Below, piece by piece: positions 40,893 to 51,741 of a stretch of DNA of 64,000 nucleotides (its first letter is position 1; every line of letters begins with the position of its first letter). A program made the translations under genes and the position numbers. Below the pieces are notes generated by a model. It ran no database searches, was not told the DNA's origin, and worked only from the letters and a program-made list of their open reading frames with translations. The stretch lies in contig NC_016482.1 in assembly GCF_000227115.2 (NCBI RefSeq), forward strand, positions 1,116,001 to 1,180,000. Direction: 5' to 3'. This DNA comes from Naumovozyma dairenensis CBS 421. Taxonomy: Eukaryota; Ascomycota; Saccharomycetes; Saccharomycetales; Saccharomycetaceae.

Positions 40893-43538
40893 TTGGGCAC
40901 CATGCCATACATTTCTGAAGACCATCAACTTGCCGACGTTGGTCCTGTCACTATCATAACTCCTTTCAAATCATCGATCTTTTTTGAAACAGACCCTTCA
41001 TTAACTGTTTATAAAAGTAATAATCATTGGAAACAACTACCCGAAGAGATCGTAAACAAATTAAAGATTGTTAATGAAGAAGAAGACGAACAGAAACCGT
41101 TATCTAGGAATTCAATCTTTAATATCCCATCAGATTGTAACAATCTAATAATAGATAACAATAAGAACGATACTGGAATTGCTGCATTAAAAGTTATAAA
41201 TATAATTGGCTCCACAAAATCATTTGAATATTTCCCTATAATAAAATCTTCTTTCAATATTAATTATACTTTACATGAAAAAAATAATAATAATGATCAA
41301 CGAAATCGTTTCGAATCAACTTTAGATGAAGTCTCAAAAAAATTCAATATTGATATCTTAATAACAAACAATAATAAAAATCAAACTTGTTATATTCTTC
41401 ATTGTATAGGCTTAAAACCAAATATTATTAACGTGGAACCTCATATTCAAACAATAATTAAATCATTTAGTCCCAATATTTGTTATTTCCAACAATCTAT
41501 CGAATTACAATCGTATTCTCAATTACCATCTTTTAAGGGCATTAAGAATTCCAATCTAAACCATTTTACAAATAACACAGACAACGACATTGAAATTGTC
41601 TTACCGTCATCTTTAATATATCCTTATATCATTACTTCAGATTCTAATAATAAAGTTTCCATAAGACCACAATGCTTTATATCGAGTACAAATGAAGTAT
41701 TAACAACTGGTTGTAATTCTTTACTTTGGAAAAACTTTAATAAGAATAACTTGAAAAATTCATTCATTAAAAAATTTACCAATTTGTCTCCAGGTAAATT
41801 ATTATTCATACGAACCTTTTATGAAGAAAAATTAAATGATTTAATGAATAACTTCCAATCATTTATTAATATTACACCTCAATTCATAGAATTTCAATCT
41901 ATTTCAATCAATCTTTTAAATTCAATAATAAAACATTTCACAACTGAAATTATTCATGAAATCGTTGAAATTAAATTGAAAATAGATAACTATCCAGAAA
42001 ACTATAATGATCTACTTCGAGATAATAATAATAATGACATGATATTTGTACTGGATGAAAATCCTTCATATCTAATAATAATTACTAATAATAAAAACAT
42101 TATGTCACAAGATAATGAAAGTCTCTTTAATACAATTGCAACAATTGCATCCAAAAATAAATCATCATCGTCATCATCATCATCACCGATCACTGCAATG
42201 TGGGAAATTCATCCATCTTTCCATGAATTTATATCAGGTAAGAAAAATGGAAAACTGATAAAAATTATGGAAGATAATAATACTAACGACAACACGAAAA
42301 ACCCAAAATTCGTAATATCTTTAGAAATGTTAGAAAATGATGATAATTTATTTTTATCACTTTTAATTGAAAACAATGCAGATAATGATAATAATATGAT
42401 TTATTTAAAATCAATTTTTAATAAATTAATAAATGAATTCCCAGCTGAAGAATCGTTTTTCATTCCTGAAATTTATCATAAACCAGTTATTGGTTCAGGT
42501 GGTTCTTTAATCCAAACAACAATGAGGAAAAATAATGTCTTTATTCAATTTTCAAATACTTTCTTATTACCACAAAATAACTTATCATTAATAAGGTACA
42601 ATAATGTCATAATTAGATGTCCATTTAAAAATAAATCAGGTATTGAATTAGCTAAATTAGATTTAATTGAAATCGTTAACAATTTTAAACTTTCACAAAA
42701 TTTTAACGTTATAAGATTCTCCAAAAATCAATTCAATTTCATCTTAGAAAATTTTACAACTTCAATTATAGGTAAATTAGAGAAAAAATTCAATGTTTTC
42801 ATTGGTTTTCCAAATATACTCCTTCATAATTGTGGTGATGACCAAGATATTAATAATTACCACCACAATGAGACATTAACTATTAAAGCAAATGATGAGA
42901 ATCAATTGTATTTAGCTACCAATGAATTAATTGATGATTTTTTCGCTTCTGAAATTGAAATTATAATATCTTCATCATCATCATCAGCAGCACCAACCTT
43001 TTTTACAAATGAAATAATTGAAGATTTCACAATTTCGATAATAAATCCATTGAAAACAGTGTTCAATAATGACTTACAACTTTCTATATCACCATTGGAA
43101 CCAATCATTGAAAAGACGACTGAATTAACAATACTGATCACTTATAATAAGAAAAATGGAAACGTATCAAACATTGCTTTAGATTTAATTAACGATTACT
43201 TAAAAAATTATAATAATGCTTCAACATCTTCATCGCGATCATCCGAAGTTGAAATAATTTCACAAAAATCATTCACTAATAAAACTGATTTCATTTTGGA
43301 AACATCTAAAATACATTCAAGACAAAAAAGTATAAGTATATCCCCACAAAGGAAAAATTACATTCCATATAACACTACCAATAATAATAATGACAATAAT
43401 AATATTATGCCACAATATGTCGGACCATCCGGTAATAATGAAGATATTGATATTTATTCGAATTATTATCAACAACGTTCTCCTATGAAGACTTTTCCAA
43501 TGAAAAATAACACCAATCATTTGACGTTTTATCATTGA
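40893..43538 (+). CDS. KH-domain protein, YLL032C homologue
   Basis: 881 residues (825 in S. cerevisiae YLL032C, a KH-domain protein of unknown function reported to associate with ribosomes). A KH-type segment around residues 515-590 includes VIGSGGSLIQTTMRKNNVFIQFS, with a GxxG-like loop; other weaker KH-like repeats probably exist. It is very rich in Asn and Ile, with many Asn and Ser runs from AT-rich trinucleotide tracts. It starts MGTMPYISEDHQLADVG; Met4 is an alternative start. Divergent from FRA1 and convergent with IRC19 (about 220-bp gap), matching the S. cerevisiae order apart from the missing GPI13. Assignment rests on motif and position; direct sequence recall for this family is limited. 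Confidence 0.85.
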   Translation: MGTMPYISEDHQLADVGPVTIITPFKSSIFFETDPSLTVYKSNNHWKQLPEEIVNKLKIVNEEEDEQKPLSRNSIFNIPSDCNNLIIDNNKNDTGIAALKVINIIGSTKSFEYFPIIKSSFNINYTLHEKNNNNDQRNRFESTLDEVSKKFNIDILITNNNKNQTCYILHCIGLKPNIINVEPHIQTIIKSFSPNICYFQQSIELQSYSQLPSFKGIKNSNLNHFTNNTDNDIEIVLPSSLIYPYIITSDSNNKVSIRPQCFISSTNEVLTTGCNSLLWKNFNKNNLKNSFIKKFTNLSPGKLLFIRTFYEEKLNDLMNNFQSFINITPQFIEFQSISINLLNSIIKHFTTEIIHEIVEIKLKIDNYPENYNDLLRDNNNNDMIFVLDENPSYLIIITNNKNIMSQDNESLFNTIATIASKNKSSSSSSSSPITAMWEIHPSFHEFISGKKNGKLIKIMEDNNTNDNTKNPKFVISLEMLENDDNLFLSLLIENNADNDNNMIYLKSIFNKLINEFPAEESFFIPEIYHKPVIGSGGSLIQTTMRKNNVFIQFSNTFLLPQNNLSLIRYNNVIIRCPFKNKSGIELAKLDLIEIVNNFKLSQNFNVIRFSKNQFNFILENFTTSIIGKLEKKFNVFIGFPNILLHNCGDDQDINNYHHNETLTIKANDENQLYLATNELIDDFFASEIEIIISSSSSSAAPTFFTNEIIEDFTISIINPLKTVFNNDLQLSISPLEPIIEKTTELTILITYNKKNGNVSNIALDLINDYLKNYNNASTSSSRSSEVEIISQKSFTNKTDFILETSKIHSRQKSISISPQRKNYIPYNTTNNNNDNNNIMPQYVGPSGNNEDIDIYSNYYQQRSPMKTFPMKNNTNHLTFYH

Positions 43539-43755
43539 ATTTTCGTATGCCCATACATATAAAAATAGAAGTTATCGTTAGTGCCTAAACCTAATATACG
43601 GGTGCGGATACAATTAGATATGAATCTTTTCTAGATATACATATATATATCTATATGCGTTTATTAGAAAGAAAAACAAAGCAAAACTAATATTTTTTTT
43701 TTAATGAATATATTACACCTACATACAGGTTATCTAGTTCGGTTCATTTGGCCTC

Positions 43756-44532
43756 TTATAGTCTTGTCCCTAGAGATTTATTTAAATATATTAAACATTT
43801 ATCAAATTCTCCAATAGCTTGAAGCTGAAGATCTAATTTATTCGTTATAGCCGATTTTTTCTTCTCACTCTTCTTCTTGGTATCATCATTAGTAGTAATC
43901 CCCTTATCATTATTATTTCTGTACTTCATAACTTTCTTCAAATGGTTAAACTGAATTCTATAATCAAGATAGGGAGTTGAAACCCTTATTTTTTCATCAT
44001 TCCATGGTATAGATTGTGGAATTAATTGTTTCATCTTTTCATGTTCAATAGTCAAAATATTTTTCAAAATTTGTCTACAAATAGTATTATCTCTTGCAAT
44101 ATCATATGTACATCCCTTGGAACTATCTTCTGGTATATAACTTATCGCTTTGATAACAAATTCAAAACTTTTCACGATAGTCTCAATTTCACTTGGAATT
44201 GAATCGGAAGCTATACTTTTAGGATTATCAAGGGAGGAAATAATACTCTCTTTCAAGTGATAATCCTCTTTAATAAACTTATATCGAACGTAGTCCTTAT
44301 AAGTATCTTTCACCATCTTAGTATTTGAAACAAACACATTCACTCGAATGAAACGTCGATAAAGACGCTTCAAAATATCTCGTTTAACTTTATCTTTAGT
44401 CTTTTCATTATTATATGTATTAATAATTTGCTTCACATCTGTCCATAATAAATATTTCGTCTTATCACGAATAAGAGAATAAATAGAATTAGTTATTGCA
44501 TTTTTAGTCACTATTGTCTTATCACCATACAT
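43756..44532 (-). CDS. IRC19: Irc19/Rrg4, mitochondrial-genome maintenance protein of unknown biochemistry
   Basis: 258 residues (230 in S. cerevisiae). Clear matches to S. cerevisiae Irc19: the central block LYRRF-x13-KMVKDTYKDYVRYKF, the block IARDNTICRQILKN, and the C-terminus LIYLNKSLGTRL. Loss in S. cerevisiae raises recombination foci and impairs respiratory growth; no biochemical activity is known. It shares a divergent 410-bp promoter with RIX7 that carries ribosome-biogenesis motifs. The N-terminal 50 residues are poorly conserved and basic; a mitochondrial presequence is possible but not clear. Confidence 0.93.
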   Translation of the reverse strand: MYGDKTIVTKNAITNSIYSLIRDKTKYLLWTDVKQIINTYNNEKTKDKVKRDILKRLYRRFIRVNVFVSNTKMVKDTYKDYVRYKFIKEDYHLKESIISSLDNPKSIASDSIPSEIETIVKSFEFVIKAISYIPEDSSKGCTYDIARDNTICRQILKNILTIEHEKMKQLIPQSIPWNDEKIRVSTPYLDYRIQFNHLKKVMKYRNNNDKGITTNDDTKKKSEKKKSAITNKLDLQLQAIGEFDKCLIYLNKSLGTRL

Positions 44533-44691
44533 GACCTTCCCATAGGCATTTTATTTTGCATGAAGGCTTTCCCCATTTCTTTATTACTTTATTACGTTAT
44601 AATCTTGTTGTTGAAACTGCTTCATAATCCTTTAGTTTCCCATTGTTTACCTTCATGGTATTCAAAATGTGGTGTACGGGGTTCGTCTTTT

Positions 44692-44702
44692 TGAAAAATT
44701 TT
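44692..44702. promoter_or_regulatory. RRPE motif upstream of RIX7
   Basis: TGAAAAATTTT is an exact rRNA-processing element, recognised by Stb3. It lies 241 bp upstream of the RIX7 start and close to two PAC motifs, the classic arrangement for ribosome-biogenesis genes. Confidence 0.8.
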
Positions 44703-44708
44703 CAGAAG

Positions 44709-44716
44709 GCTCATCG
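44709..44716 (-). promoter_or_regulatory. PAC motif upstream of RIX7 (reverse orientation)
   Basis: GCTCATCG, the reverse complement of the PAC core CGATGAGC bound by Dot6/Tod6, seven bases from the RRPE. Confidence 0.75.
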
Positions 44717-44760
44717 AACTTTGAAATCTTCTTTAATTAAAATTCATGAAAGAGTACTAA

Positions 44761-44769
44761 GCGATGAGC
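44761..44769 (+). promoter_or_regulatory. PAC motif upstream of RIX7 (forward orientation)
   Basis: GCGATGAGC, an exact PAC core, 174 bp upstream of the RIX7 start codon. Confidence 0.75.
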
Positions 44770-44942
44770 GTTGATGGTGAGTATTGAAACATCTATACGA
44801 CAGTATCAATCATTTTTTTGGTTACGTTACATTGAGATTGTTTTTGATTATTCTCAAAAAATATTGGATCACTTAATTTTTTTTCCAACTAATAACATTT
44901 GTAGGGGAACGTCAGACTGTGTCATATTTATACATTCAAAAA

Positions 44943-47555
44943 ATGACCAAAGTTAAATCAAAGAAAGGTTCATTGACTAGTTCTCTTGATAATAAAATTT
45001 CAGACTTAATTTATCGTTTATTGGATGAAAAAACTCAGGATAAGAAAAGATATTTGAAAAAAAAACAGCAATCTCAAGACAATGATGATGCTGATAATGA
45101 AGGAAATCAAGAAGACCAAGAAAAAGATATAGAAGGAAATGAAAACGAAGATGTCTTTCAAACTATTGTCTTCGCTAAAGATTTGACCCTGAGCGAAATA
45201 TATACCTTTTGTTTAACTAAAGATTTAACGCTACAAAGAACGAAAAAGGTAATGTTACAAAAGACTATTGAAAGAGTGCTTAAGGACGTAATTGCAGAAG
45301 AATCGGAAGAATTCGGTAACTATCCCGAATATAGTGATGATGCGAAGGACGATTCATCAGTCACCAATGAAGATGCATTGATTCAAAAAAATTTAATGAT
45401 TGCACGAGATACCAATGACATGAACAAAAGCGTTACTGCACAGTGGTCAACAGTTAAACAGGAGTCTACTACTACAACAACGAACGATGACAACACAGAT
45501 ACTGAAAATAATAAGAAAGTATCTACCAAGAAAAGAAGTAAAGATCCCACCTCCAAAATCTCAAAACGTCAAAAAGTGAAACCTAATAGAACACCTCCAA
45601 CATCCAATTTAGAATCATTGGGTGGTATGGATGATGTGATAGCTCAATTAATGGAACTAATAGGTCTACCCATCTTACATCCAGAAATATATCTATCAAC
45701 AGGTGTAGAGCCACCTCGTGGTGTATTATTACACGGGCCACCAGGTTGTGGGAAGACCTCTATTGCCAATGCTCTTGCAGGTGAATTAAAAGTACCATTT
45801 ATATCGATTTCAGCCCCTTCAGTAGTTAGTGGTATGTCAGGGGAAAGTGAAAAGAAAATAAGAGAATTATTTGAAGAAGCGAAAGCCTTGGCACCATGTC
45901 TAATGTTCTTTGATGAAATAGATGCTATTACACCTAAACGTGATGGAGGTGCACAAAGAGAAATGGAAAGAAGAATTGTTGCTCAATTATTAACATCAAT
46001 GGATGAATTAACAATGGAACAAACCAATGGGAAACCTGTTATTGTAATTGGTGCAACTAATAGACCTGATTCCCTAGATGCAGCATTGAGAAGAGCAGGA
46101 AGATTTGATAGAGAAATTTGCTTAAACGTTCCTAATGAAGTTTCAAGATTACATATATTGAAAAAGATGTCGCAGAACTTGAAAATTGATGGTTCCATTG
46201 ATTTTTTGAAGTTGGCTAAACTAACTCCGGGATTCGTTGGTGCCGATTTGAAATCTTTAACCACTGCAGCTGGTACATGTGCCATTAAGCGTATATTCGA
46301 AACTTATTCTACCCTAACTGCACCAATAGTGAGTAATAACAACACTATTGAGGATGTCGACGCTGATGCAGACGATAAAATGGATATCGATCAAGTTACA
46401 GAAGATTCTCATAGTACTGAAGAAGAAGATCCTTCAGACTTGAAAAATACGGCAAACATAATTGATCCTTTACCTTTATCCATTATACAAAAATTTATCA
46501 AAAATTTCCCAGACCCATTAAATACTGAACAGCTAGGACAGTTAGCTATTAAATATGAAGATTTCTTAAAGGCACTACCTACCATTCAACCAACTGCAAA
46601 GAGAGAAGGGTTTGCTACTGTTCCTGATGTTACGTGGGCTAATGTTGGTGCCCTGGGTAAGATAAGAATTGAATTAAATATGGCCATCGTGCAACCTATC
46701 AAAAGGCCTGAACTTTATGAGAAAGTTGGTATTAGTGCACCAGCTGGGGTTCTTTTATGGGGTCCCCCAGGGTGTGGTAAGACATTATTAGCCAAAGCTG
46801 TTGCAAATGAATCTAGAGCAAATTTCATTTCTATTAAAGGTCCAGAATTATTAAATAAATATGTTGGTGAATCTGAAAGGGCCATCAGACAAGTTTTCAC
46901 AAGGGCACGAGCATCAGTACCATGTGTTATTTTCTTTGATGAATTGGATGCTTTAGTTCCAAGAAGAGACACTTCTCTATCGGAATCATCTTCAAGAGTA
47001 GTGAACACATTATTAACAGAATTAGATGGTTTAAATGATAGACGAGGTATCTTTGTTGTTGGTGCAACTAATCGACCTGATATGATTGATCCTGCTATGT
47101 TAAGACCAGGTCGTTTAGATAAAACCTTATTTATTGAATTACCAAATTACGATGAAAAACTGGATATTATTACTACACTGGCGAGATCAAATGGCACACC
47201 ATTAGCTGATGATGTACAATTCAGTGAAATTATTAAAGATGAGCGCTGTAGAAACTTTTCTGGTGCCGACTTGGCAGCTCTTGTAAGGGAAAGTTCTGTT
47301 TTGGCATTAAAAAGAAGTTTTTTTAAAAACGATGAAATCCAATCTGTGGGAGAAAATAACTTGGATAAAGAGTTTGAAGATTTGAGCGTTGGAATGAATA
47401 AACATGATCAAATAAGAGTTACAATGAATGATTTCCATAAGGCATTGGTTAAGATTAAGCCATCTGTTAGCGATAAGGACAGAGCTAAATATGATAGACT
47501 TAATAAAAAGATGGGATGGAATGACGAGGTAGAAAGGAAAGGTGAAGAAAATTGA
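44943..47555 (+). CDS. RIX7: Rix7, AAA ATPase of 60S ribosome export
   Basis: The start at 44943 gives 870 residues beginning MTKVKSKKGSLTSSLDNK, matching the S. cerevisiae N-terminus (837 residues); the in-frame Met at 44919 would add eight residues without support. Rix7 strips Nsa1 from nucleolar pre-60S particles. Two AAA domains: Walker A GPPGCGKT at 265-272 and 607-614, Walker B FFDEIDAI and FFDELDAL, with both GATNRPD sensor regions. An acidic, Ser-rich linker (about 465-510) lies between them, and a nuclear-localisation-type basic stretch (KKRSKDPTSKISKRQK) lies before domain 1. The promoter carries RRPE and PAC motifs. Confidence 0.97.
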   Translation: MTKVKSKKGSLTSSLDNKISDLIYRLLDEKTQDKKRYLKKKQQSQDNDDADNEGNQEDQEKDIEGNENEDVFQTIVFAKDLTLSEIYTFCLTKDLTLQRTKKVMLQKTIERVLKDVIAEESEEFGNYPEYSDDAKDDSSVTNEDALIQKNLMIARDTNDMNKSVTAQWSTVKQESTTTTTNDDNTDTENNKKVSTKKRSKDPTSKISKRQKVKPNRTPPTSNLESLGGMDDVIAQLMELIGLPILHPEIYLSTGVEPPRGVLLHGPPGCGKTSIANALAGELKVPFISISAPSVVSGMSGESEKKIRELFEEAKALAPCLMFFDEIDAITPKRDGGAQREMERRIVAQLLTSMDELTMEQTNGKPVIVIGATNRPDSLDAALRRAGRFDREICLNVPNEVSRLHILKKMSQNLKIDGSIDFLKLAKLTPGFVGADLKSLTTAAGTCAIKRIFETYSTLTAPIVSNNNTIEDVDADADDKMDIDQVTEDSHSTEEEDPSDLKNTANIIDPLPLSIIQKFIKNFPDPLNTEQLGQLAIKYEDFLKALPTIQPTAKREGFATVPDVTWANVGALGKIRIELNMAIVQPIKRPELYEKVGISAPAGVLLWGPPGCGKTLLAKAVANESRANFISIKGPELLNKYVGESERAIRQVFTRARASVPCVIFFDELDALVPRRDTSLSESSSRVVNTLLTELDGLNDRRGIFVVGATNRPDMIDPAMLRPGRLDKTLFIELPNYDEKLDIITTLARSNGTPLADDVQFSEIIKDERCRNFSGADLAALVRESSVLALKRSFFKNDEIQSVGENNLDKEFEDLSVGMNKHDQIRVTMNDFHKALVKIKPSVSDKDRAKYDRLNKKMGWNDEVERKGEEN

Positions 47556-47827
47556 ACTCGTTTAGAGCCATAAAAGTTAGAAAAGAAACCATATTCGAAA
47601 TAAATTATGGATAGACATTATTTATCCTCCGTCATATGCATCAGTATAATATTATATAAACATTATGTACTGAACTTGTAATACTTATAACATTAATGCG
47701 ATAAAGTTAAAAGAACAAAAAAAAATAATAAAAACCAAAGAATGCATTCGAATTTTAATTTTATATATGCAGATCTATAAGTTATGTACGTCATCTATAA
47801 AAAGTCTCAGTTAAGGTTTATTGATTT
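47556..47827. other. Convergent RIX7-GRC3 spacer
   Basis: 272 bp between two convergent stop codons, AT-rich with TATATA-type efficiency elements and poly-A tracts expected of yeast 3' ends on both strands. No gene. Confidence 0.5.
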
Positions 47828-49855
47828 TTATTTCATGTGATGTCCTCTCCTTTTAACGTTTCTTCTTATCTTCCATATATGTTCATATTTCTTTCTTCTT
47901 TCTTTCGAGATAAAAGGCAAAGCTACCTTAGCGAATATGTTATTACGTTGGTATATTTCGCAAAGTGGCGTTTCACTTTTACCTCTGACAAGAACCCAAT
48001 TGATTTCAGGATTTCCACAGTCTAGTTCAGGAATTAAATATTCCGGTACATAGACGTTTAATATCTTATTTTGTACGTCAACTGAATGGATCAGGACAAG
48101 GGAAACATATTCGAGAGAATTGAAATTATTGTTTGTTATTACTGGTAGGTGACCCTTCATTATTATCAAATCTTTTAGTGACTTTCCGTTATCACAACTA
48201 TGTAGAGCCATGATTGTTCCTTCCAATGCATTTGGTAAATCATCTTCATGAATTGTTTTAAATTCATTTGAGATCTTAATAGCTTGAAGTCCACCTCCAC
48301 CAATCGGGAGGCCGAAGGATATTTGTAAAGGACATTTGTTAAGTAATGGATTAAAATCGTAGGATATACGAGATGATGATTCTAAGGTCTTATGGAATAA
48401 AGCTACCATTTTGAAAGTTCTGAGTTGTGATGCATGGAATTTCATCAGCTTCTGTTGTTGTTGTTGATTGGCCATGAAGTTAAAGTTAGCTGGAATCTTC
48501 GTTATAATTGGATTATATTTAAATGATTCTCTTGTGAACTCATCGGGTATTTTTAAATCATCAATATTTTGGGACGAACTATTAGATTCTAATATAATGA
48601 CATTTGTAGGCTTGTATTTGGCAATAATTTTATTCAGGACAGTAATACCGAATCCTTTAATCCATCCTGGTAAGTTTATAACAGATGTATTTCTGGAATA
48701 CAACTCTTCAAATGTTGTTACCAGATGATCTATTTGTTTCAAATAGGTAGTGGGTTCATCTTGTGGAGACGTTACACCTAAATAAATTTGTTTCAGGAAA
48801 AACGACGTTGATTGACATAAATGTTGACCCAATACCTTTTTAGAACCATTTAATTGAGATAATGAAATCGATTCAGGATGCGAATATTCAGGTTGTCCAG
48901 GATCCATATCCAAATATAATAAGTCGTTACTATCAATATTATGATTGATCTTGTTATCGGTAGACTCTTTGTTGGAGAGAATCTTTTCTATTAATAGTCT
49001 TAAGAATGTAGATTTCCCTGAGTTCTTCCCACCTATTATCATTATTCTCGAATCGTATTCAAAATTTCTATGCGATAAAGATATTTTTTCGATGGTCGTT
49101 TGCCATTCATTAGATATTTTTAGTGGAGTGAAAAGATCTATTCCTTCAACCAAGATATCAAACATTTTATCAGTTGGCAGTCGTTGAAACATTTCATCAG
49201 TTTGGAAACTTCTTAGTTTCCACAAATAACGAACATCTGGATATAATTTATGACAATCTAATAATCCATCAATTTTCATGTTATTAAGTTGTAAAATACA
49301 CGGGAAATCATTTAATTTAGTTTCCTCCAAGAGGAAATGTTCATATCTAGATAATACATGTAATTTATTGCTCCATCCTGCATAGTGAGAACCTTGAATT
49401 GATGGTATTGAATTGGATAAAGGATGCCAAAAATCCATCTTTTCTAAACTGGCATTATAATGAACATTATTATATACCATACCACCTTTAACGATTTGTA
49501 ATGTGAATATTCCTGATAGGAAAAGTATTTGTTTTGAAGTTAAGCCTATAAATATCGTTGAATTGTCATTATTTTCGATTATTTGGAAAACGTTATGATT
49601 TAATAATGGATGGAATACTGAGGAATTATCTCCCATACAAGATTGTCCATTTGGAACTATGCTGCTAACTTCTGTGTCACTATCATATTCTTCATTTTGC
49701 AGTTGAATATTTATTGGTTGTGGAGTTACAGTTGCAGTAGAGAGAGATGTTGTTGAATCAATGTCTTGATCTGAATCAGAATTTGTATCTGAATCAGAAT
49801 TGACAGCAGATTTGTCGTATCTCGGTATGCCGTCTGTCGGTAGTGTCTCTTTCAT
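47828..49855 (-). CDS. GRC3: Polynucleotide 5'-kinase Grc3
   Basis: 675 residues (632 in S. cerevisiae). It partners the nuclease Las1 to process the ITS2 spacer of pre-rRNA by phosphorylating the 5'-OH of the cleaved 26S precursor, and also acts in Pol I termination. The P-loop GGKNSGKSTF is at about 273-282, followed by LYLDMDPGQPEYSHPE, the kinase motif with the catalytic Asp/Gln region. The C-terminal Clp1-like domain and the basic C-terminus RRKKYEHIWKIRRNVKRRG are typical of the family. The N-terminal 55 residues are Asp/Ser/Thr-rich. An overlapping RRPE/PAC-like element precedes it. Order and strand match S. cerevisiae YLL035W. Confidence 0.95.
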   Translation of the reverse strand: MKETLPTDGIPRYDKSAVNSDSDTNSDSDQDIDSTTSLSTATVTPQPINIQLQNEEYDSDTEVSSIVPNGQSCMGDNSSVFHPLLNHNVFQIIENNDNSTIFIGLTSKQILFLSGIFTLQIVKGGMVYNNVHYNASLEKMDFWHPLSNSIPSIQGSHYAGWSNKLHVLSRYEHFLLEETKLNDFPCILQLNNMKIDGLLDCHKLYPDVRYLWKLRSFQTDEMFQRLPTDKMFDILVEGIDLFTPLKISNEWQTTIEKISLSHRNFEYDSRIMIIGGKNSGKSTFLRLLIEKILSNKESTDNKINHNIDSNDLLYLDMDPGQPEYSHPESISLSQLNGSKKVLGQHLCQSTSFFLKQIYLGVTSPQDEPTTYLKQIDHLVTTFEELYSRNTSVINLPGWIKGFGITVLNKIIAKYKPTNVIILESNSSSQNIDDLKIPDEFTRESFKYNPIITKIPANFNFMANQQQQQKLMKFHASQLRTFKMVALFHKTLESSSRISYDFNPLLNKCPLQISFGLPIGGGGLQAIKISNEFKTIHEDDLPNALEGTIMALHSCDNGKSLKDLIIMKGHLPVITNNNFNSLEYVSLVLIHSVDVQNKILNVYVPEYLIPELDCGNPEINWVLVRGKSETPLCEIYQRNNIFAKVALPFISKERRKKYEHIWKIRRNVKRRGHHMK

Positions 49856-50000
49856 TATCGTTTCGAAGTAATAAAAAAAAATACTTTATGCGAAATGATT
49901 ATTTTGGTCTGCTCTCAGCTCAAGAGAGAGGAATGGGTGCTGCATCCATATCTTTAATGTAGTCTAGTCCATACTTTACTATATAATAATCAATTTCTTG

Positions 50001-50016
50001 AAATTTTTCGCATCGC
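50001..50016. promoter_or_regulatory. RRPE/PAC-like composite upstream of GRC3
   Basis: AAATTTTTC at 50001-50009 is a near-complete RRPE in reverse orientation. It is directly followed by GCATCGC (50010-50016), six of seven bases of a reverse PAC core. It lies about 150 bp upstream of the GRC3 start. Confidence 0.55.
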
Positions 50017-50356
50017 CGAAATCAAATCGGAAAGGTTGAAAATGAAAATAATATGTGTTGTTTGTATATTTCTGTATGTAATGTCAGTCCATGACATATC
50101 GTGATCTCGCAATGAATATTAATGGAGCCCTTTGTGAAGATGATATCAGGAATCTTTCCAATGAATACTTGAAGCGTTATTTGTTTCGATTTTATAAGAG
50201 GTTTCTTTTCTCATTAAAATTAGGGCGTATGTAGTAGGCAAGTATATATATATAGGCTGAATAGTATTATTATAAAATAGAAAAAGTTTGTGTGATATCT
50301 TGTTTATATGTATTCGAAAAGTGTTCGTTCTCGAGATTAAGTTTTATGCAAGTAAG

Positions 50357-50393
50357 GAATGAATGAATGAATGAATGAATGAATGAATGAATG
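50357..50393. repeat. (GAAT)n microsatellite
   Basis: Nine tetranucleotide units just downstream of the WSC-family gene. Confidence 0.9.
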
Positions 50394-50426
50394 ATGATAA
50401 AATTGCTGTCTTCTTTTTTTTTGTTA

Positions 50427-51687
50427 TTAATCGTTTATTACTCGTAAAACCTTTCTTGAATAATCTATATCATCAGCTAGTGAAACTTTTGAACTTGTTT
50501 GTTCAATTTCTGTCATCATTTGTGTTGGATCTAATCTTTGATCCACCATCAATGTTCTTGAATATAGATTATCAAATGGGTTATGACTATCTGCATCATT
50601 TACTACTGCCATTGAATTTGTTTGAGGTCCACGTCTATTTGCACTAAAACTAATACTATTTTTGATATTCTGATTAAATTTTATAATGCTGTTATGTTTA
50701 CTCATTGGGGTATGCGAATTATTAGGATTTTTATTGTTATTGTAAGTAGGACTAGAATTATTGTCTGTTATTGATGGTGTTCTCGGTTCTATAATTCCCT
50801 TTTCATCAGCGTAAACGAACTCTGGTGAAGTACTTAGTGAAGATGGACTCCTTCTTCCATCATCAATGATAATACTATTATTTTTATTTTCATGATTTGG
50901 CGATATTGGATAATCATAATTGCCACCATTTCCTAATACAGCATCATTATATTCCTTTTCGAAATTTCTTTGTTTTCTTCTTGGATTTATTATGAAAAAC
51001 CATAATAATACTATAATAATTGCTAATACGACAATTCCTACAACCACAAAAGTACCAGCCACTTTCCCTGGAGAATTCCAATATCCATTAGAATTTTTAT
51101 TATTTGATGATTTATTATTGTTATTATTGTTATGGTTTGTTAATACATTAGTTGAATTGTTCGATATTGTTGTTATAGTTGATGGAGAAAATGTCTTCGT
51201 TATGACTTGTGTAGTGATATATTGTGAAGTTTGTAAAAGTGTGGCAGTTCCTTTCCTTATATTAGGATTTGTATCATTGGTATTATCTCCTTGTATACTT
51301 GTTATTGTCATTATCGAATATATTACAGAAACTGATAAATCTATACTCGTTGATATTATTGGGCTTGGAGTGAAAGTTGAGGATAGTGATGACAAAGAAG
51401 TGGATGAGAAAGACGAAGAAGAGGAGGAAGTAGAAGCGGAAGTAAAAAGGGAAGTAGAAGCGGAAGTAGAAGGGGAAGTAGAAGTGGAAGTGGTGAAGGA
51501 AGCAGAGGAGGAAGACGAAGAGGATAAGGAGGAGACAAAAGAGACTGCAGCCAAAAATGGTGATGTTGAAGTACTGATAGTAATTGAAGGTGAAAGTATA
51601 CTAGTTGTTCTTTCAAAAGGTGTCGTTTGAGAAGTAGATGTTGAAGTTATCGAGGATATTGCTGGACTAGATGTAGTTAAAGTGGAG

Positions 51688-51741
<54 letters not shown>

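Noticed and set aside
44919..44942. Upstream in-frame ATG as the RIX7 start
   Set aside because: The eight added residues lack similarity, whereas the second Met begins the conserved sequence.
50920..51630. Forward 236-codon ORF antisense to the WSC gene
   Set aside because: Its Glu/Val-rich composition is simply the complement of the Ser/Thr codon repeats of the WSC stalk.
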